DNA of 64,000 nt from Eonycteris spelaea (Eukaryota > Chordata > Mammalia > Chiroptera > Pteropodidae): NCBI GenBank assembly GCA_003508835.1, contig PUFA01000007.1, positions 14,965,001-15,029,000 of the forward strand. Reading direction: 5' to 3'. Position 1 is the stretch's first letter. The number at the start of each line of letters is the position of its first letter. Below, one piece after another: positions 52,836 through 64,000 of the stretch. A program made the position numbers and the translations under genes. The notes below the pieces were generated by a model. The model had not been told where the DNA came from. It saw only the letters and a program-made list of their open reading frames with translations, and did no database searches.

Positions 52836-55800
52836 TATTTTGCCTTGACATGTTGTTATTGTTCCTATTCCTATTATACCTTTTATTTTAAAATTCTGTC
52901 ATTCCATTTCATATTGCTCTAATTCAAAAATAATCCAGAAACAGGTCATCAGAGTCATTTCTGTTACAAAAATGGAGTCCTGTATTGAATACATACATTA
53001 TAATCCTCTTTAGAAAAGGAAATAGATCTGTTTTTTTTTTTTTTTTAAATTTTTCTTTCTCTTTCTCTCTCTCTTTTTATTTTTTGGTAACTAGGTCTTT
53101 TTATTAAGCCAAACTTTGTGATATCTATGTTCATGGGAAGCATGTAATGGCCCCCATTTTTTATTAGATGCAGTTTTTAGATAGTTGTCTGTTTTTTTTC
53201 TTTTTTCCTTAAGATGAGGTTTTTAAAGGAAAAAGTGTAGCTAAGGCATGCCTACTACTGAGACCTCTGCACGGATGATAACTTCTCTATTCGAAGGCTT
53301 TGTAGTCAGCAGTAATCCCAAGCCTTTCCTACCTTCCTCTAAATGCTTCCTTTAATATTTATTGCAGGGGTATACCCCGGGGAACTTATGTAGAAGTATA
53401 GAAGTTTATGCCATCAGCATTTTTGGTGATAATGACAAATCTCATGCCTTTTAAGTGTTAGAATAGATTTTCTGGGAGAAGCTTATAACTTGAAGTGCAG
53501 TGTATTCTTTGATGTTAGAAGTGTATGTTTTTATCTCATCCCACTAAAAAAAAAAACAGTAGAAGAGTTTAGATTATTTTCTGTTTTGTAAGATTTGTAT
53601 TTATGCCTTCCTCTTTATTCCTTTTATCTTTTCCTTTGTTTTCTTATTTGTACTGGTAGCTGTCTGGAACAACAACGTTACTGGGGTATAGAATGTAGTC
53701 AGAGGTATGGATATATACCATCTAGGGTAAGATGCAATATTTTGCTTAATTTCCTGCTGATTTCATGAATGCCTTAAAATTCATAATCATGAGCATGTCG
53801 TTACTATTTATGATATGAGAACCAAACAATACTTCTCATCATAGGATCACTAGTTGACAAAAACCCCACCGAAAGTTTTTTTCCCAGAACCATTCATTTA
53901 TTCTTATGATTGCACGAGGTGACCTTATGTTTCTCTCAACTCTAAGAAGTGGCAATTTCTGTCATTGGACTTTTTTTTCTCTTCTTGATATGATCTAAAA
54001 GACATACAAAAATTTAGAGGATGCAAAATAGGTGTAGTTCAATCAAGGAAGAAGAAATCATTCCATCTCAGATCTCTTTTATCATGTAAATAAATAGGTA
54101 CACCTCCAATTTGACGTGGTTTTTTGAGATTAGTCAATTTTCCAGAATATAACAGGAGACGCATCTGGCGAAGCACCAACGGTGCTGGTTTCATTTTCTT
54201 AGGCAAGGCAAATTATTTTGATAACATCCCATCTTACCTTTTAGCACAGCAAGAGATTTTTGTTGAAAACTATGAAAATCTGAGAAAGTAGGCTTTTGAC
54301 AGCCCCTGCACAACTCTTTAAAAATGTGTTATTTGTTATTTTTAAGTATCAGTCATACATCATCTCACAATTGTTTTTAAAAAGCCTTTTTTTTTTTTTT
54401 TTTTTGGCATACATACAACTTTGCTTGCTGTTAAAAAGCAGGTTATCCGCTTTAAGAGGAAACTAGAGGAGACTAGTTCATGGGGACTCTTAAGGTTTAC
54501 CACTTTTATCTCTGAAAGTTGGATTTTGTTTAGGTAAGTTGATCAAGCAGGGATCTGAAGATAAACATCAAAGATGTGCTTAAATTAATGGTGATAATTA
54601 GATGTACCACATTTCATAATAAGTTCCTTTCAGATAGCACACAACACCAACTGGCTTGAGTGGTTGTTAGTTTCATTATTTCATATTAGAAAACAGAACT
54701 TTGGAAAGGTTGTGTGATTCTCTCGTTTTATCTCTCAGTGATTTGATAAGAAGGGAAACCTGTTCCTTACCAAGACTGTGGTCTTCCTGTGACCTTTATT
54801 TAGTAGTCTACACTACTCTGTGTTTCCTACTGGAGGCTGTAATTGTGAAAGTGTTATTTGTGAGTTACAGTAGATATAACATCACAATATGTTCTAGGTC
54901 TTTCATGTGAAGCTCTAGGCCCAAAAACATAAAAACTAAACCAGAACAAAGAATCTGTTATCCAGGCAAGTCTGTTTCTCTCCACTTCCCCCACCACCCC
55001 TTTTCTCTCTCTCTCTCCCTTTCCTTCTTTTAGAAAAATACTTTATGATAAAAACACAAATGCACGTGAATAGTAACTGAAAAAGCATTGCTTCCTTTTA
55101 GAAAACCACTAGGATTTACATAAACCACTTGACTGTCTAGTAAATGATTATCTGCTCTGTCAGCCCCTGGGGACTTTTAACATTAGGTTTTTTGTATTTT
55201 TATAGAGAAGGAAAGTTTTAAATTTGAAGGTGGGTGTCTGTTAGATGCTTCAAATAATGATAGTTTGTAAAACTGGATTTTCCAAAAGTCTTTAAAAAGT
55301 CGTAAAAACCTAACCTCTTCTGTATGTAATAACCCCATGAATAAAATGAAAGGCCTTGAAAGATTTTGAATTTGTGCTGTGCACAGCCTGTTAATTATTT
55401 GCTTTTAGCAAAATTTACATGTGTTAAGGCTAAATACACAAAATATTCCAATCTGAATTGGAAAGGAAGTTTAAAGGAATTTCTGTCATCACTTCACAAG
55501 CATCCATGAGGAGGCATTTACAGGAATATAAAACACAAGTGGCTTCTTCTACATGGTACTTGCTTGCTGAAGTAGATTACCCAAGATGCTCTGAGAACAA
55601 GATTGATACAACACGATGTTAGAATTTTGTGGGGGTCCAATTCTGGAAAAGCAGATTGACATGGACATTTTGAAACTAAGTATGTGATAGTAAAATAATA
55701 GCCACCTCTGAATTTATTTATCATTTTTTCTATCAACTGCAAGCATAATTTATTAAACTTTGGATTGCTGAAGCTTGACAGTGTTACAGGTAAATTTGCA

Positions 55801-57045
55801 TAAACCATAACTGATGCTTTTTCCTGTATCTAATTATTAGGTACAGATAGCTTGAAACAGTTTCTTTCATTTTGAGGTACAGAACTCCACATTTTATTCT
55901 CACTCAGTCTTTTACAACATTGTGTTTTAACCAGGGTTGTAACCCATGAAGAATTATCTTGATTTATCTCTAGGGTAACATCAGTGCCTTCAAAATCAAA
56001 GGGGTGACAGTCAAAACAGGTCTTAGTGTAGACAAAGGACAGATTACTAAGACTGATCCATTATCTGATCATCATGGCTAACATTTCTTGAGGTGCCATG
56101 TATACTCATTTAATCCTTACAGCAATCCTGTGAGGTACATGTAGCTTCACACCCTTGGGGTCAGATGCATTTCAGAATTCACAATTTTTTAGAGTTCAGA
56201 AAGATAATCATATTACATAAAAATATCCAGTGGGGTCTGGGAAAGCATCTCAAAAGCAAGCCAATTAGTATTTCTGCGAGGAAACATAAATAGTGACACC
56301 GAGTAGAAGAAAGAAAAGTCATAAATACTTTCATGTTAATTCAGATCAGGTCCTGCCATCAAACGAGGATGGGCATCAGCTTATGAAAACAATTTTTTAA
56401 AAAATATCAAATAAAGTTAATAACAGGGAACAGAGTTTTTACTCTTATTTTAGAAAAAAATAAGAAGCTTGGTGCTTTCTCTGTGTGCTAGGTAGTACTG
56501 GAGACCCCCTCCTTTTTATTATCCTCCATGAATTGTACTAGCTACTTAGGCAGTAATTACGCTTCTGCTTTCTGTAGATAGTCAATTTTCTCAAAGCGAT
56601 GTAAGAATGACATTTCATACAGGATGAATGGAATTTAACAAGATGAAATCTAAGTAAGAACAAAGTTCAGCCTGTGCAAGCATTGCGGTATTGTGCCTGA
56701 GCTGACAGGCGTTCAGTTAGCTGTGTGTTACATGAACTGACCGTGTGGAGGGGCCACAGCAACATGAGTGTGATCTTCAGCTACGTAGAAGGAGGGCGGA
56801 TTTTGGAATGTGAGAGTTAGTGAAATCTCACTGTATCCAGGGCCATTTCTGGAGTCTTGTTTTCATTTCCAATGCCATATTTTAAAGAAAGGAAGGCAGT
56901 ATAAACTCTTTAACAGGTAGATTGATCAGGAGGATGAAAGGACTTGAAGCCGCATCAGGTAGGGCACAAGTAAAGTAATTGGGCAAGTTTATGTGAGCAT
57001 TTTGCCAGATTCTAGCAATCTTTGACTACATACCTGCTCAGATAA
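52836..57045. other. IFTAP intron 1 sequence, mostly unassigned
   Basis: Contains T-runs (53031-53047 and 54388-54406) and a short sense MIR piece near 56075-56150 ('taatccttacagcaatcctg'). No coding or RNA gene is seen. Confidence 0.45.
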
Positions 57046-57046
57046 G

Positions 57047-57257
57047 TACGGATGCTCCTTGACTTACGATACGGTTACGTCCAGATAAACCCAATCAATG
57101 CAAGTTGGAAATATTGTAAGTTTAAAATGCATTAATACTGTTTTCCCTCGTGATCGAGGGGCTGACTGGGAGCTTCAGCATCACCAGAGGGTATGGTAAT
57201 GCGTATCGCTAACCTGGGAAAAAAAATCAAAATTTCTTAAGTCAGGTACCATCTGTA
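57047..57257 (+). mobile_element. Tigger-like (TcMar) MITE
   Basis: Starts TACGGATGCTCCTTGACTTA and ends GTCAGGTACCATCTGTA, with interior 'gttacgtccagataaaccca' and 'gcgtatcgct'. This is the layout of a known short mammalian Tigger-related family whose ends read as 'gacttacgat' inverted repeats. It is 270 bases upstream of IFTAP exon 2. Confidence 0.72.
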
Positions 57258-57532
57258 ATTTTAGCTTGATGGTGTTTGACTGCCAGCTCTATGCAACTTC
57301 CTGAGCTGTTAAACACTTGGGGTACAAAGGTGAAAAGACACGTGAATTAAGAAGATGATAAGGAGGAAACTGAAGCCAAGGATAACAATTCAGAAACCAA
57401 AGTCTGTTACTCTAGGAACTATCTTATCTGTCCTTTGGGCCCTGGAATTCTTCCACCTACCCATCTAGCATACTTTCAGAGAGGCTGGTACTGCACGGAT
57501 CTCTCTAGCTCGTATTCTTCTTTGTTTTGTAG

Positions 57533-57687
57533 ATAAAATGGACTTGTGACTAGGAATGCCTGTCTACACATCGGAATTGGAGATATGGATGAAGATCAAA
57601 TGATTGAAGAAGTCTTGGATAAATTTGTTAGTTGTCATGAGCAAACGTATGAAGAATTTCTAAGCACTTTTACTCATCTTTCAAAAG
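57533..57687 (+). other. IFTAP: IFTAP exon 2 (first coding exon)
   Basis: Acceptor TTCTTTGTTTTGTAG ends at 57532 and donor TCAAAAG|GTAAAA begins at 57688. The exon carries 52 untranslated bases and then the start of the CDS, ending one base into a codon. A short upstream frame from the ATG at 57556 overlaps the CDS start. Confidence 0.82.
57585..57687 (+). CDS. IFTAP: IFTAP (C11orf74), N-terminal 34 codons only
   Basis: IFTAP binds the intraflagellar transport A complex and is a small acidic protein of about 220 residues in human. Only its first coding exon is here: [10 protein letters not shown] continuing to [10 protein letters not shown], closely similar to the human N-terminal region (DKF, CHEQTY and FTHLS are shared). 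The exon ends after one base of codon 35 at a good donor; downstream exons are outside the window. The start at 57585 has G at -3 and +4. In the human protein, as I remember it, about ten residues precede the MDEDQ stretch. Here the equivalent upstream ATG (57556) is out of frame, so translation should begin at MDEDQ. Confidence 0.83.
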
Positions 57688-57769
57688 GTAAAATGGAGAA
57701 GTAAGCTTTCATTAGCAGTAGAGATAAAGAACCCTGGCCCCTTCTGGGTCATTGATCCACATTTGTGAG

Positions 57770-57925
57770 ACTATTGGTTCTTCACTTAGCTGCACATGGA
57801 CTCACCTGAGGAACTTTTAGAGTATATCGATGCCATGGCCCATTCTAAATTTTAGTGGGGACCTAAGAATCAGTAGTTTATAAAAGTTCCTCTGGTGATT
57901 CTAATGTGTAATCAAGATAGAAACA
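57770..57925. mobile_element. MER5-type hAT-Charlie element
   Basis: 'ttagctgcacatggactcac', 'ctgaggaacttttagagtat' and 'cctctggtgattctaatgtg' follow a MER5-like order. It lies about 80 bases after the IFTAP exon 2 donor. Confidence 0.65.
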
Positions 57926-59795
57926 GGGAAGTTTCATAATCTCCAACATTATAATATTCTCAGGATACTTGTCTTCATGATTCATGTCTTCTTAACAAGT
58001 GTAAAAGAAGGGTAATTATAATGAAAAGAAGGAAAAGTGATTGTAACCTGTTTCTTTTGTTGCGCAAAATAATTGGAATATCAATATCTGCTTTGTTTAC
58101 ACTTAAAAACTGGACTGTGGTTTCGTTTCTACTTAAGGGATATGGAGAATTTAGGAACTCTCTAGTTAACTTCAGGACTATGAATGATCTATTTTGACAT
58201 AATACTTAGATCAAATTCATCTTGATAATAATGGCCAAAACACCTCGGTCTGTAATTTGGGTCCAGGCAGATGCTTGCTTTCTTTGAGCCTAGTGATTTA
58301 GTTCCATAGTCACTGGACCCAAACATGACAGTATGAATGGCTGAGGGTGGGGTGTGGAAACAGGGTAAAATGGTCAGAATTAATGCATCTTGATGCCAAT
58401 TATGTTTGATAATCCAAATTATTTGGGAAATTATTTGTAAAGCGGGCTTTATTTTTGTACTATGGAAGAGTAAGGACTTGCAAAGACTTGGATATTTTAA
58501 GGAGGTTCTGATATTTTTGTTTTGAGGGTAAGAGAGTGTATTCTTTTTTCGAATTTCTGTGTGATCATTGCATGCTGGGACAGAAACTGTCGCCCATGTG
58601 GCAACTTCATTTTGAGTTCAGTTTTGGGCCCCAAACTGAGCTGAAATAAATGATGATGCAAATAACATAAACTGCATCTCCAAGCACACTAATTTTTTTC
58701 ATTTCAAAATATCCCTAGGCGCCAGTTCACATTATAATAAACTAATGACCTGAAAAAATTCCTCTTAAAGCACAAAAAGTTGGGAGTGCAAAAATGCATC
58801 TTAAATCAGTAAGCATCCTCCCCCGCCCCGAAATATTTAAATACCTTCTGAAAAACCAGACAGGACTGAGGGACAGGCCTAAGGATAGACTGATAGTCAG
58901 AAGAATTGATCGAAGTGAATATGCTATGTTCTGTTTTAGGGAAAACATGAAAGCTTTTTCTTCAGAGTTTCCCCCTTCTTTCCAGCCCTCCATTTGTCTT
59001 AGCGTTTCGTCGTTTTGCTGATATGTAGTGGCATCTCTTCTCTGTTAAAGTGGTTAGCACCGTGCATACTTACGTACATTTCTTCAGTAGGTTTAGTTTC
59101 TCAAGTCCATTACCATTTCCACTGATTGACTGTTCTATTTAACTTTATAATAGTTATATGCCAGAATGCTTATGGGATTCATTTTCCTTCCAAGAGTGTT
59201 AAAAGGGTCAATAATCCTATTAAAAATGTTTCCCTGGAAAAAATTAAACTGTGGCTTTATTGAAAGAAATTCACTTACCACTTCAGACTCTTGGAAAAAC
59301 AGTTGGAAACTGTTAATATTGTAGCATAATTCTCACTATAGTACATTTATGTTGATCATATTTTGCAGTTTTTTTTTTTAGAGGAGCTCTGTATTTTTTA
59401 AACCATGGCATATTTGATAAAAAATATAATGTTCTACTAAAATCTTTAAAGAGACATATTAATTGTGAGTTTTAAACAGTTATAATTGAATTTTCCATAA
59501 TGCCTTTGGTTCAAGAGAGTAAGACCAAGTTGTAAGATTCGTATTAGAAAGTCAGCGTGCAGATTTTGGTTTTATTCATTATCGGTGAAGACATTATTAT
59601 ATTGACATTATTGTGAATAAAGAGGCCAAGTTTCAGTCATTGGTGTCTCAGTTTCTTTGTAAATATGATTAATTTATAGGTGTTTTTAGAATATCCATCT
59701 AAAGGGGAAAAATGCTTCTTCCTTCTTGTCTGCCGCATTTCTATCATTTTTTTTGGTTACAAAAAACCAGATGTGAAAACTTACATTTGATTTTC
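57926..59795. other. IFTAP intron 2 sequence, nothing recognised
   Basis: AT-rich, no exon or nameable repeat. I looked for the next IFTAP coding exon and did not see it. Confidence 0.5.
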
Positions 59796-59799
59796 TGAT

Positions 59800-60000
59800 A
59801 GTGCATTCCTTCCTTCATTCATTCATTCCCTCTGAGTGTCTAGTTGTGGTCTAGGTATTATGTTAGTTGCCAAGGATCCAAAAATAAATAAGATATTATT
59901 TGTGTTCTCAAGCACTCTTAGTCCAGTGAAAGAAAGAAATAAGCGAACAAGGAATTACACGAAGGTATGATAAGTACCATAATGGAGAGAAGCAGAGCTC
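59800..60000 (+). mobile_element. L2-like ancient retroposon fragment
   Basis: 'ccttcattcattcattccct' followed by 'ggtctaggtattatgttagt' and 'gttctcaagcactcttagtc' resembles the common old retroposon end. Family uncertain. Confidence 0.4.
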
Positions 60001-61365
60001 TGTGAGCGCTCATAGGAGGGCCATTCCGCCCCTACCCGAGGGGAGGACAATTAAATCTACCATTGGAGAGGAAGCGAGAGGTGAACCTGGGGTAACCACT
60101 GAACCAAAACTTGCCCTGCGTCCTAACACGTTAAATAGAGGCCAGGAAGGTTGGAAAGATGTCAAGGTGCTTCTGTTGGTGATGGTCCTTTTGGATCACA
60201 GTTCCATTTGTTTCGGTACCAATACATATATTTGTATAAAATAACTTTTAATAATAGGTTTAAATACTAAGTTTTCCAGATGGAGATGTAGCTTTGCTTT
60301 TAGTAAGGTTTAGAGTTATTTCTAAGCTGTTGAAAGGAAAAGGCAGGTTCTTTCGATTTCCTTCCACGCCAGGATGGTCACATAACCCAACGTGGGGAGC
60401 ATTTGCTCTCACCTTTTACAGCGGTAGTTACTACCCATGATGCCATCACACAGAGACCACAGAAATTATATATGTAAGAAGCCAGTGACTTAGAAGTTGA
60501 CATTCAGTCTTTTGACTTCATTATGTCACACATAACTAACCTTGGGGCTTTTCAGTAGTTACATCCAATCGCCCATCCTCCCCAGCCACGCCACCCTCCC
60601 GTCCCCCATACCATTATTGTTCTGATTTTGTGCTTCAGGCTAAATGGTTAATTTCCATTAAAGTTGCCCGTTTTACCAACTATTCAGCTTTTAGTTTGGA
60701 AATTGAAATGAATATACTGTGGTTTTATGATGAACTCTTAAATAAATCTTTTGTTTGTCGTCCTTTGATTTCATTCTTAAAATACTTAGGATCCAGTTTC
60801 CCAAGCAATTCTACCACTTTCTATATTACCACTTAAAACAGCTTTTTTTCACTGCAATATTTCTCTACTTTAACCTGTTTTCTTATGTCTAGATCAAAGA
60901 TATGTTTCCAATTTTATTGTGTAATTTTGTTTCTAGTTTTCTTCATGCTATTCTCATTTCACTGGTAGTACTTTGTACTTTTAGCATTTTGTTGTTCTTT
61001 CCACATATCTTTGAAAAAAATTTCTGTCGGCTCAACTTTCTTTTCTCCCTTCCTACTTGTTAATATTTGAAGTATATGCCCCCTTAAGTAGAACATTGTG
61101 TGTCTGAATGTTTAGGACAAAGGGCTGTGCCTGTGACTTCATGTGCTGGTAGTGGTCTGACCTTTGATTGTTCCAGACTCTTAGTTTCAAAGCCTCTAAA
61201 TAGTTTCAATTTTCCTTGGATTTTAATAATCTCATGTAATCATAAAGAATGTAATCTATATTTTTTGCTCTATTCACGTTTAGTTCTTTAAGGAGATATG
61301 CCAGTAGTCTACCGCCATTATAAATCTCAGGGATGTATAGTGATCATGTGATTTGTGATCATTAA
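60001..61365. other. IFTAP intron 2 sequence, nothing recognised
   Basis: The 80-codon plus-strand frame at 60002-60244 shows no recognisable family and no exon-like borders. A C-rich patch lies near 60570-60610. Confidence 0.45.
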
Positions 61366-61368
61366 GCC

Positions 61369-61846
61369 CGCACTGTCTGATATAGGAGCCACTAGCTACA
61401 TGTGACTACTGAGCATTTAAAGTGTGGCTAGTGCTCCCTAGGAACTGAGTATAACTGATACTGAATTCAGTTATTGAAAAACTTTGAAATATGTTTGGGA
61501 CAACTTGGGGTTTTTTAAAAATGTAATTTAAATGTAATTTTTTAAAAATGTAAATCTTGTGAACTATAAATACGATCAGATAATTCTGATGGAAATTTTG
61601 CATTTTAAATGCGATATGCAATAAGTAATTTGAAAATTTTGGACAGAACTGGGCAGTGTAAAAATAGGAAGTAAAATATCCCAATAATATTTTTGACTAC
61701 ATTTGAAATGCCAATATTTTGGAAAATTGCCTTAAATAAAATATATTACTAAAATTAACTTCATGTTTTTTTTTAAACTTTAAAATATGGTTGCTTGAAA
61801 TTTTAAACTGTATATGTGGCTTACATTATATTTCCAGACACTATCC
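61369..61846. mobile_element. hAT-Charlie-type non-autonomous element
   Basis: The left end 'gcactgtctgatataggagc' with 'cactagctacatgtgactac' and the right end 'tatgtggcttacattatatt', 'tccagacactat' match the known 'cactgtccaatagg...agccac' hAT layout with inverted ends. The interior is AT-rich. Confidence 0.72.
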
Positions 61847-62309
61847 TGGGTTTATTACCTGAGACACTCTACAGTGAGGGGTCAAGGAATTTTTGTATTC
61901 ATAAGGCTCTCCACGTAATTCTGACGCACCACCAGTTTAGACTACAAATTCTGATAATGCGCTCACTTAAATGGTAGGACTATCTATACTCCTTTAAGTT
62001 ACCAGATAATTGTCCAAAGTTGGTTTCTGTTTCAATTGTAGAATTGGAAGAGACAGTCCACTGCTCTTTATTTTAGATTCTCGCTAAGCATTTATCTTGA
62101 GTAATTTATTTAATCGTCACAAGGATACAAAGAAATGGCTATTACATTCCTTTTTATAGCTCAGGGTGATGAAAGTCGTTGTAGATTAACAATTTGCTTG
62201 AGGTCTGGTCAAGCATTCCAACTCCAGACATCAGCCCCTCCTCTGTACCACTGCACCCCTCCCACAGAAACATCTGGAATTGTGCGATTATAAGAAAGCT
62301 AGTCTAACA

Positions 62310-62491
62310 TTATTATTGATGAGCAGCTAACATTTGTAATGTAGTGAATATTATGCTAAGCATTTTACCTGCATCATCTCAATTAGTCCTTGTAATAACC
62401 CACTGAAATTTTTTTACAGTTTAGTCTTTATTATTTTTATTAGCCCAATTCGCAGATGAGGAAGCCAAGGCTTACGGTTAAGTAACTTGCT
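62310..62491 (+). mobile_element. MIR SINE, 5' part, split by an LTR
   Basis: 'tgctaagcattttacctgca', 'ttagtccttgtaataaccca', 'cgcagatgaggaagccaagg' and 'aagtaacttgc' are the sense MIR core. The element is interrupted by the LTR at 62492 and resumes at 62862. Confidence 0.85.
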
Positions 62492-62861
62492 GTTATGGAC
62501 CGAATTCGTTCACTTGAAATTTATACATTGAAGCCATGCCTCCAATGTGGCTGTATTTCAGTTAGGATCTTTAAAGAGGCAATTGAGGTCATCAGGCTGG
62601 GGTCCTAATCTGAAATGACTGGTGTCCTTAGAAGAAGAAAGAGACATACCAGGGAAGTACACATTGGAGAGAAAAGGCCATGGGAGGGAGGACGCAGCAA
62701 GGAGACATCCTCCTGCCAGCCAAGGAGAGGGGCCTCAGGAGAAACCAAACGTGCCAATATCTCGATCTTGGACTTGTAGCCCCCAAAACTGTTAGGACAT
62801 ACATTTCTGTCCTTTAAGCCACCCATCATGTGGTATTTTCTGATGGCAACCCTAACAGACT
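62492..62861 (+). mobile_element. MLT1-type solo LTR inserted in a MIR
   Basis: Opens TGTTATGGACCGAATTCG and runs through 'tttaaagaggcaattgaggt', 'gtcctaatctgaaatgactg', 'ggccatgggagggaggacgc', 'cgatcttggacttgtagccc' to 'tgatggcaaccctaacagac'. Full-length order, solo, no internal sequence. ACTTGC occurs at both junctions, apparently the target duplication. Confidence 0.88.
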
Positions 62862-62955
62862 TGCCCAAGATCATGTGACTAGTGAGTGGTGGCAGTGGAT
62901 TATGGGTTTAGTCGGTGTGGCTCCAAAGCCCACACGCTGACCCACTTTGCTTTCC
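62862..62955 (+). mobile_element. MIR SINE, 3' continuation after the LTR
   Basis: 'gcccaagatcatgtgactag', 'tgagtggtggcagtggatta' and 'ctccaaagcccacacgctga' continue the MIR consensus exactly where the 5' part stopped. Confidence 0.82.
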
Positions 62956-64000
62956 TGCCTTACTTATGGCACTGGGTAGTCCTCAAGACCTGGGAGTCAA
63001 TTGCATGTAGATAACATGAGTCATCGAATAGATGTGCTACGTCAAAGTAGAATTATTCTATCTTCCCTCTAAGGAGTGTAGGCTCCGTGAGGTTGCTTGT
63101 AGATTTTGTTCACCATTATTACTCTATGCCTACAGCAGTGCCTGCTAATGTAGAATAAGTGGATGCGTAATAAATATTGTTGAATAAGTGAAATACGAAG
63201 AAAATAAGAGCGAGAATACAGAATGACGGAAGGACAGACAAGAGGGCGTTGAATTCACATTCACATCTAATGATGAGCACAGGAAGAAGAACCTGCAAAG
63301 CAGACTGTGGCACGGTACTCTAAGTTTGGATTTGACATGCTAGGTAGCTGGGAGCCATAGTCTCACCCGCACACACGCACACTGCAAGTGATTTTGAAAG
63401 GTTGGAGCAAAGACGTAGAGAAGTAAGCGGAGTCAGTGAGACAAGCTAGGAGGCCGAGCGAAATCCGTAGGTGGAGGGAGATAGGACTAGGATGGTGGAG
63501 GAGGAAACGGAAAGCAAAAAAAGCCCACGAGATGCTGCAAGTGAGAGAATGACAGCGCTTGGTAACAGCTGACTGGCAGGATTAGGGAGAAGAAAGTCGA
63601 AGACCAGTCACAGGTATCTTGCCTGAGGGGCACTGAGGCCCGCAGAGGCCAAGCGGCTTGTTCAAAGTTACACAGTGCTCATTACATGAGTCTTCCGCTT
63701 TTTTTTTCTCTTATCGCGTGTTTGTTCTGTCCAGAGCTTAGAATCTTGGGCTGGGATTTGGTTTACACTTGTGGCCTGATAAATTTCGAGTTGTCATTTC
63801 AGCCAAAGGAAGCTCACTCTTCATACTGACGACTCCTAAAGAATGTAATTAAAAATGAAACTGGTGACAGCACATGAAACAACATGTTTCCCAAACTGAC
63901 ATACCATTTTGGTCCCCATCCTATTTTGAATTCGAACGTTAGAAATGCATCTTTAAGCTTCCATGGGGTACAAAAAGTCTTTTCCCGATCCGAAGAATGA
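62956..64000. other. Right flank, nothing recognised
   Basis: Presumed IFTAP intron. No exon, RNA or nameable repeat to the window end. Confidence 0.45.

Noticed and set aside
48321..57045. Known RAG2 upstream enhancers described in mouse
   Set aside because: They may exist in this flank or beyond the window, but I could not identify a motif cluster by eye that would fix coordinates.
60002..60244. 80-codon plus-strand frame as a possible IFTAP exon
   Set aside because: The translation does not resemble IFTAP, and it lacks an acceptor and donor at its edges.

Overview
This window is nuclear DNA from a placental mammal and covers the recombination-activating gene locus: TRAF6 promoter, RAG1, RAG2, IFTAP (C11orf74). 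RAG1 and RAG2 are both complete, and each has an uninterrupted coding exon. Their lengths (1043 and 527 residues) equal those I remember for the human proteins, and every catalytic or zinc-binding residue I checked is in place. Lineage: I see no Alu, rodent B1, carnivore, equine or ruminant SINEs. There is one nearly full SINE whose head is a 5S rRNA, and one truncated copy of it. Among mammals this SINE type is best known from fruit bats (Pteropodidae), so a pteropodid bat is my best guess, but it rests mainly on two repeat copies.

Layout. 1-3.6 kb: probably the first intron of TRAF6 (minus strand), with a 5S-derived SINE and a small tandem duplication. 3.4-4.0 kb: CpG island, the probable TRAF6 promoter and non-coding first exon. 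4.0-22.6 kb: TRAF6-RAG1 spacer with MIRs, MaLR-type LTRs, an antisense L1 remnant and several microsatellites; no gene recognised. 22.6-32.9 kb: RAG1 on the plus strand (promoter, non-coding exon 1, 3.6 kb intron, then one exon of about 6.5 kb holding the whole CDS and a 3.3 kb 3' UTR). 32.9-38.7 kb: spacer between the convergent 3' ends. 38.7-45.35 kb: RAG2 on the minus strand (CDS in exon 2, non-coding exon 1 at 45.2-45.35 kb). 41.2-41.5 kb: a probable promoter for IFTAP on the plus strand, lying inside the RAG2 intron. 57.5-57.7 kb: the first coding exon of IFTAP. The rest of that gene lies beyond the window. RAG2 exon 1 therefore lies inside IFTAP intron 1, while the probable IFTAP exon 1 lies inside RAG2 intron 1.

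How the genes work together. RAG1 (DDE-type nuclease with RING and nonamer-binding domains) and RAG2 (kelch propeller plus H3K4me3-reading PHD finger) form the V(D)J recombinase in developing lymphocytes. Both derive from an ancient transposon, which explains the side-by-side, intron-free coding regions. TRAF6 (signalling ubiquitin ligase) and IFTAP (intraflagellar-transport associated) are functionally unrelated neighbours that have stayed linked.

I found no undescribed multi-gene system. The points most worth a second look are the interlocked RAG2/IFTAP structure, an apparent lineage-specific shift of the IFTAP start codon with an overlapping upstream ORF, the 5S-derived SINE, paired ZNF143-like motifs in the IFTAP promoter, and nested fossil transposons. 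Most short open frames in the window are chance ORFs in introns, repeats or microsatellites and are not annotated. Repeat family names come from remembered consensus sequences, without a database search.
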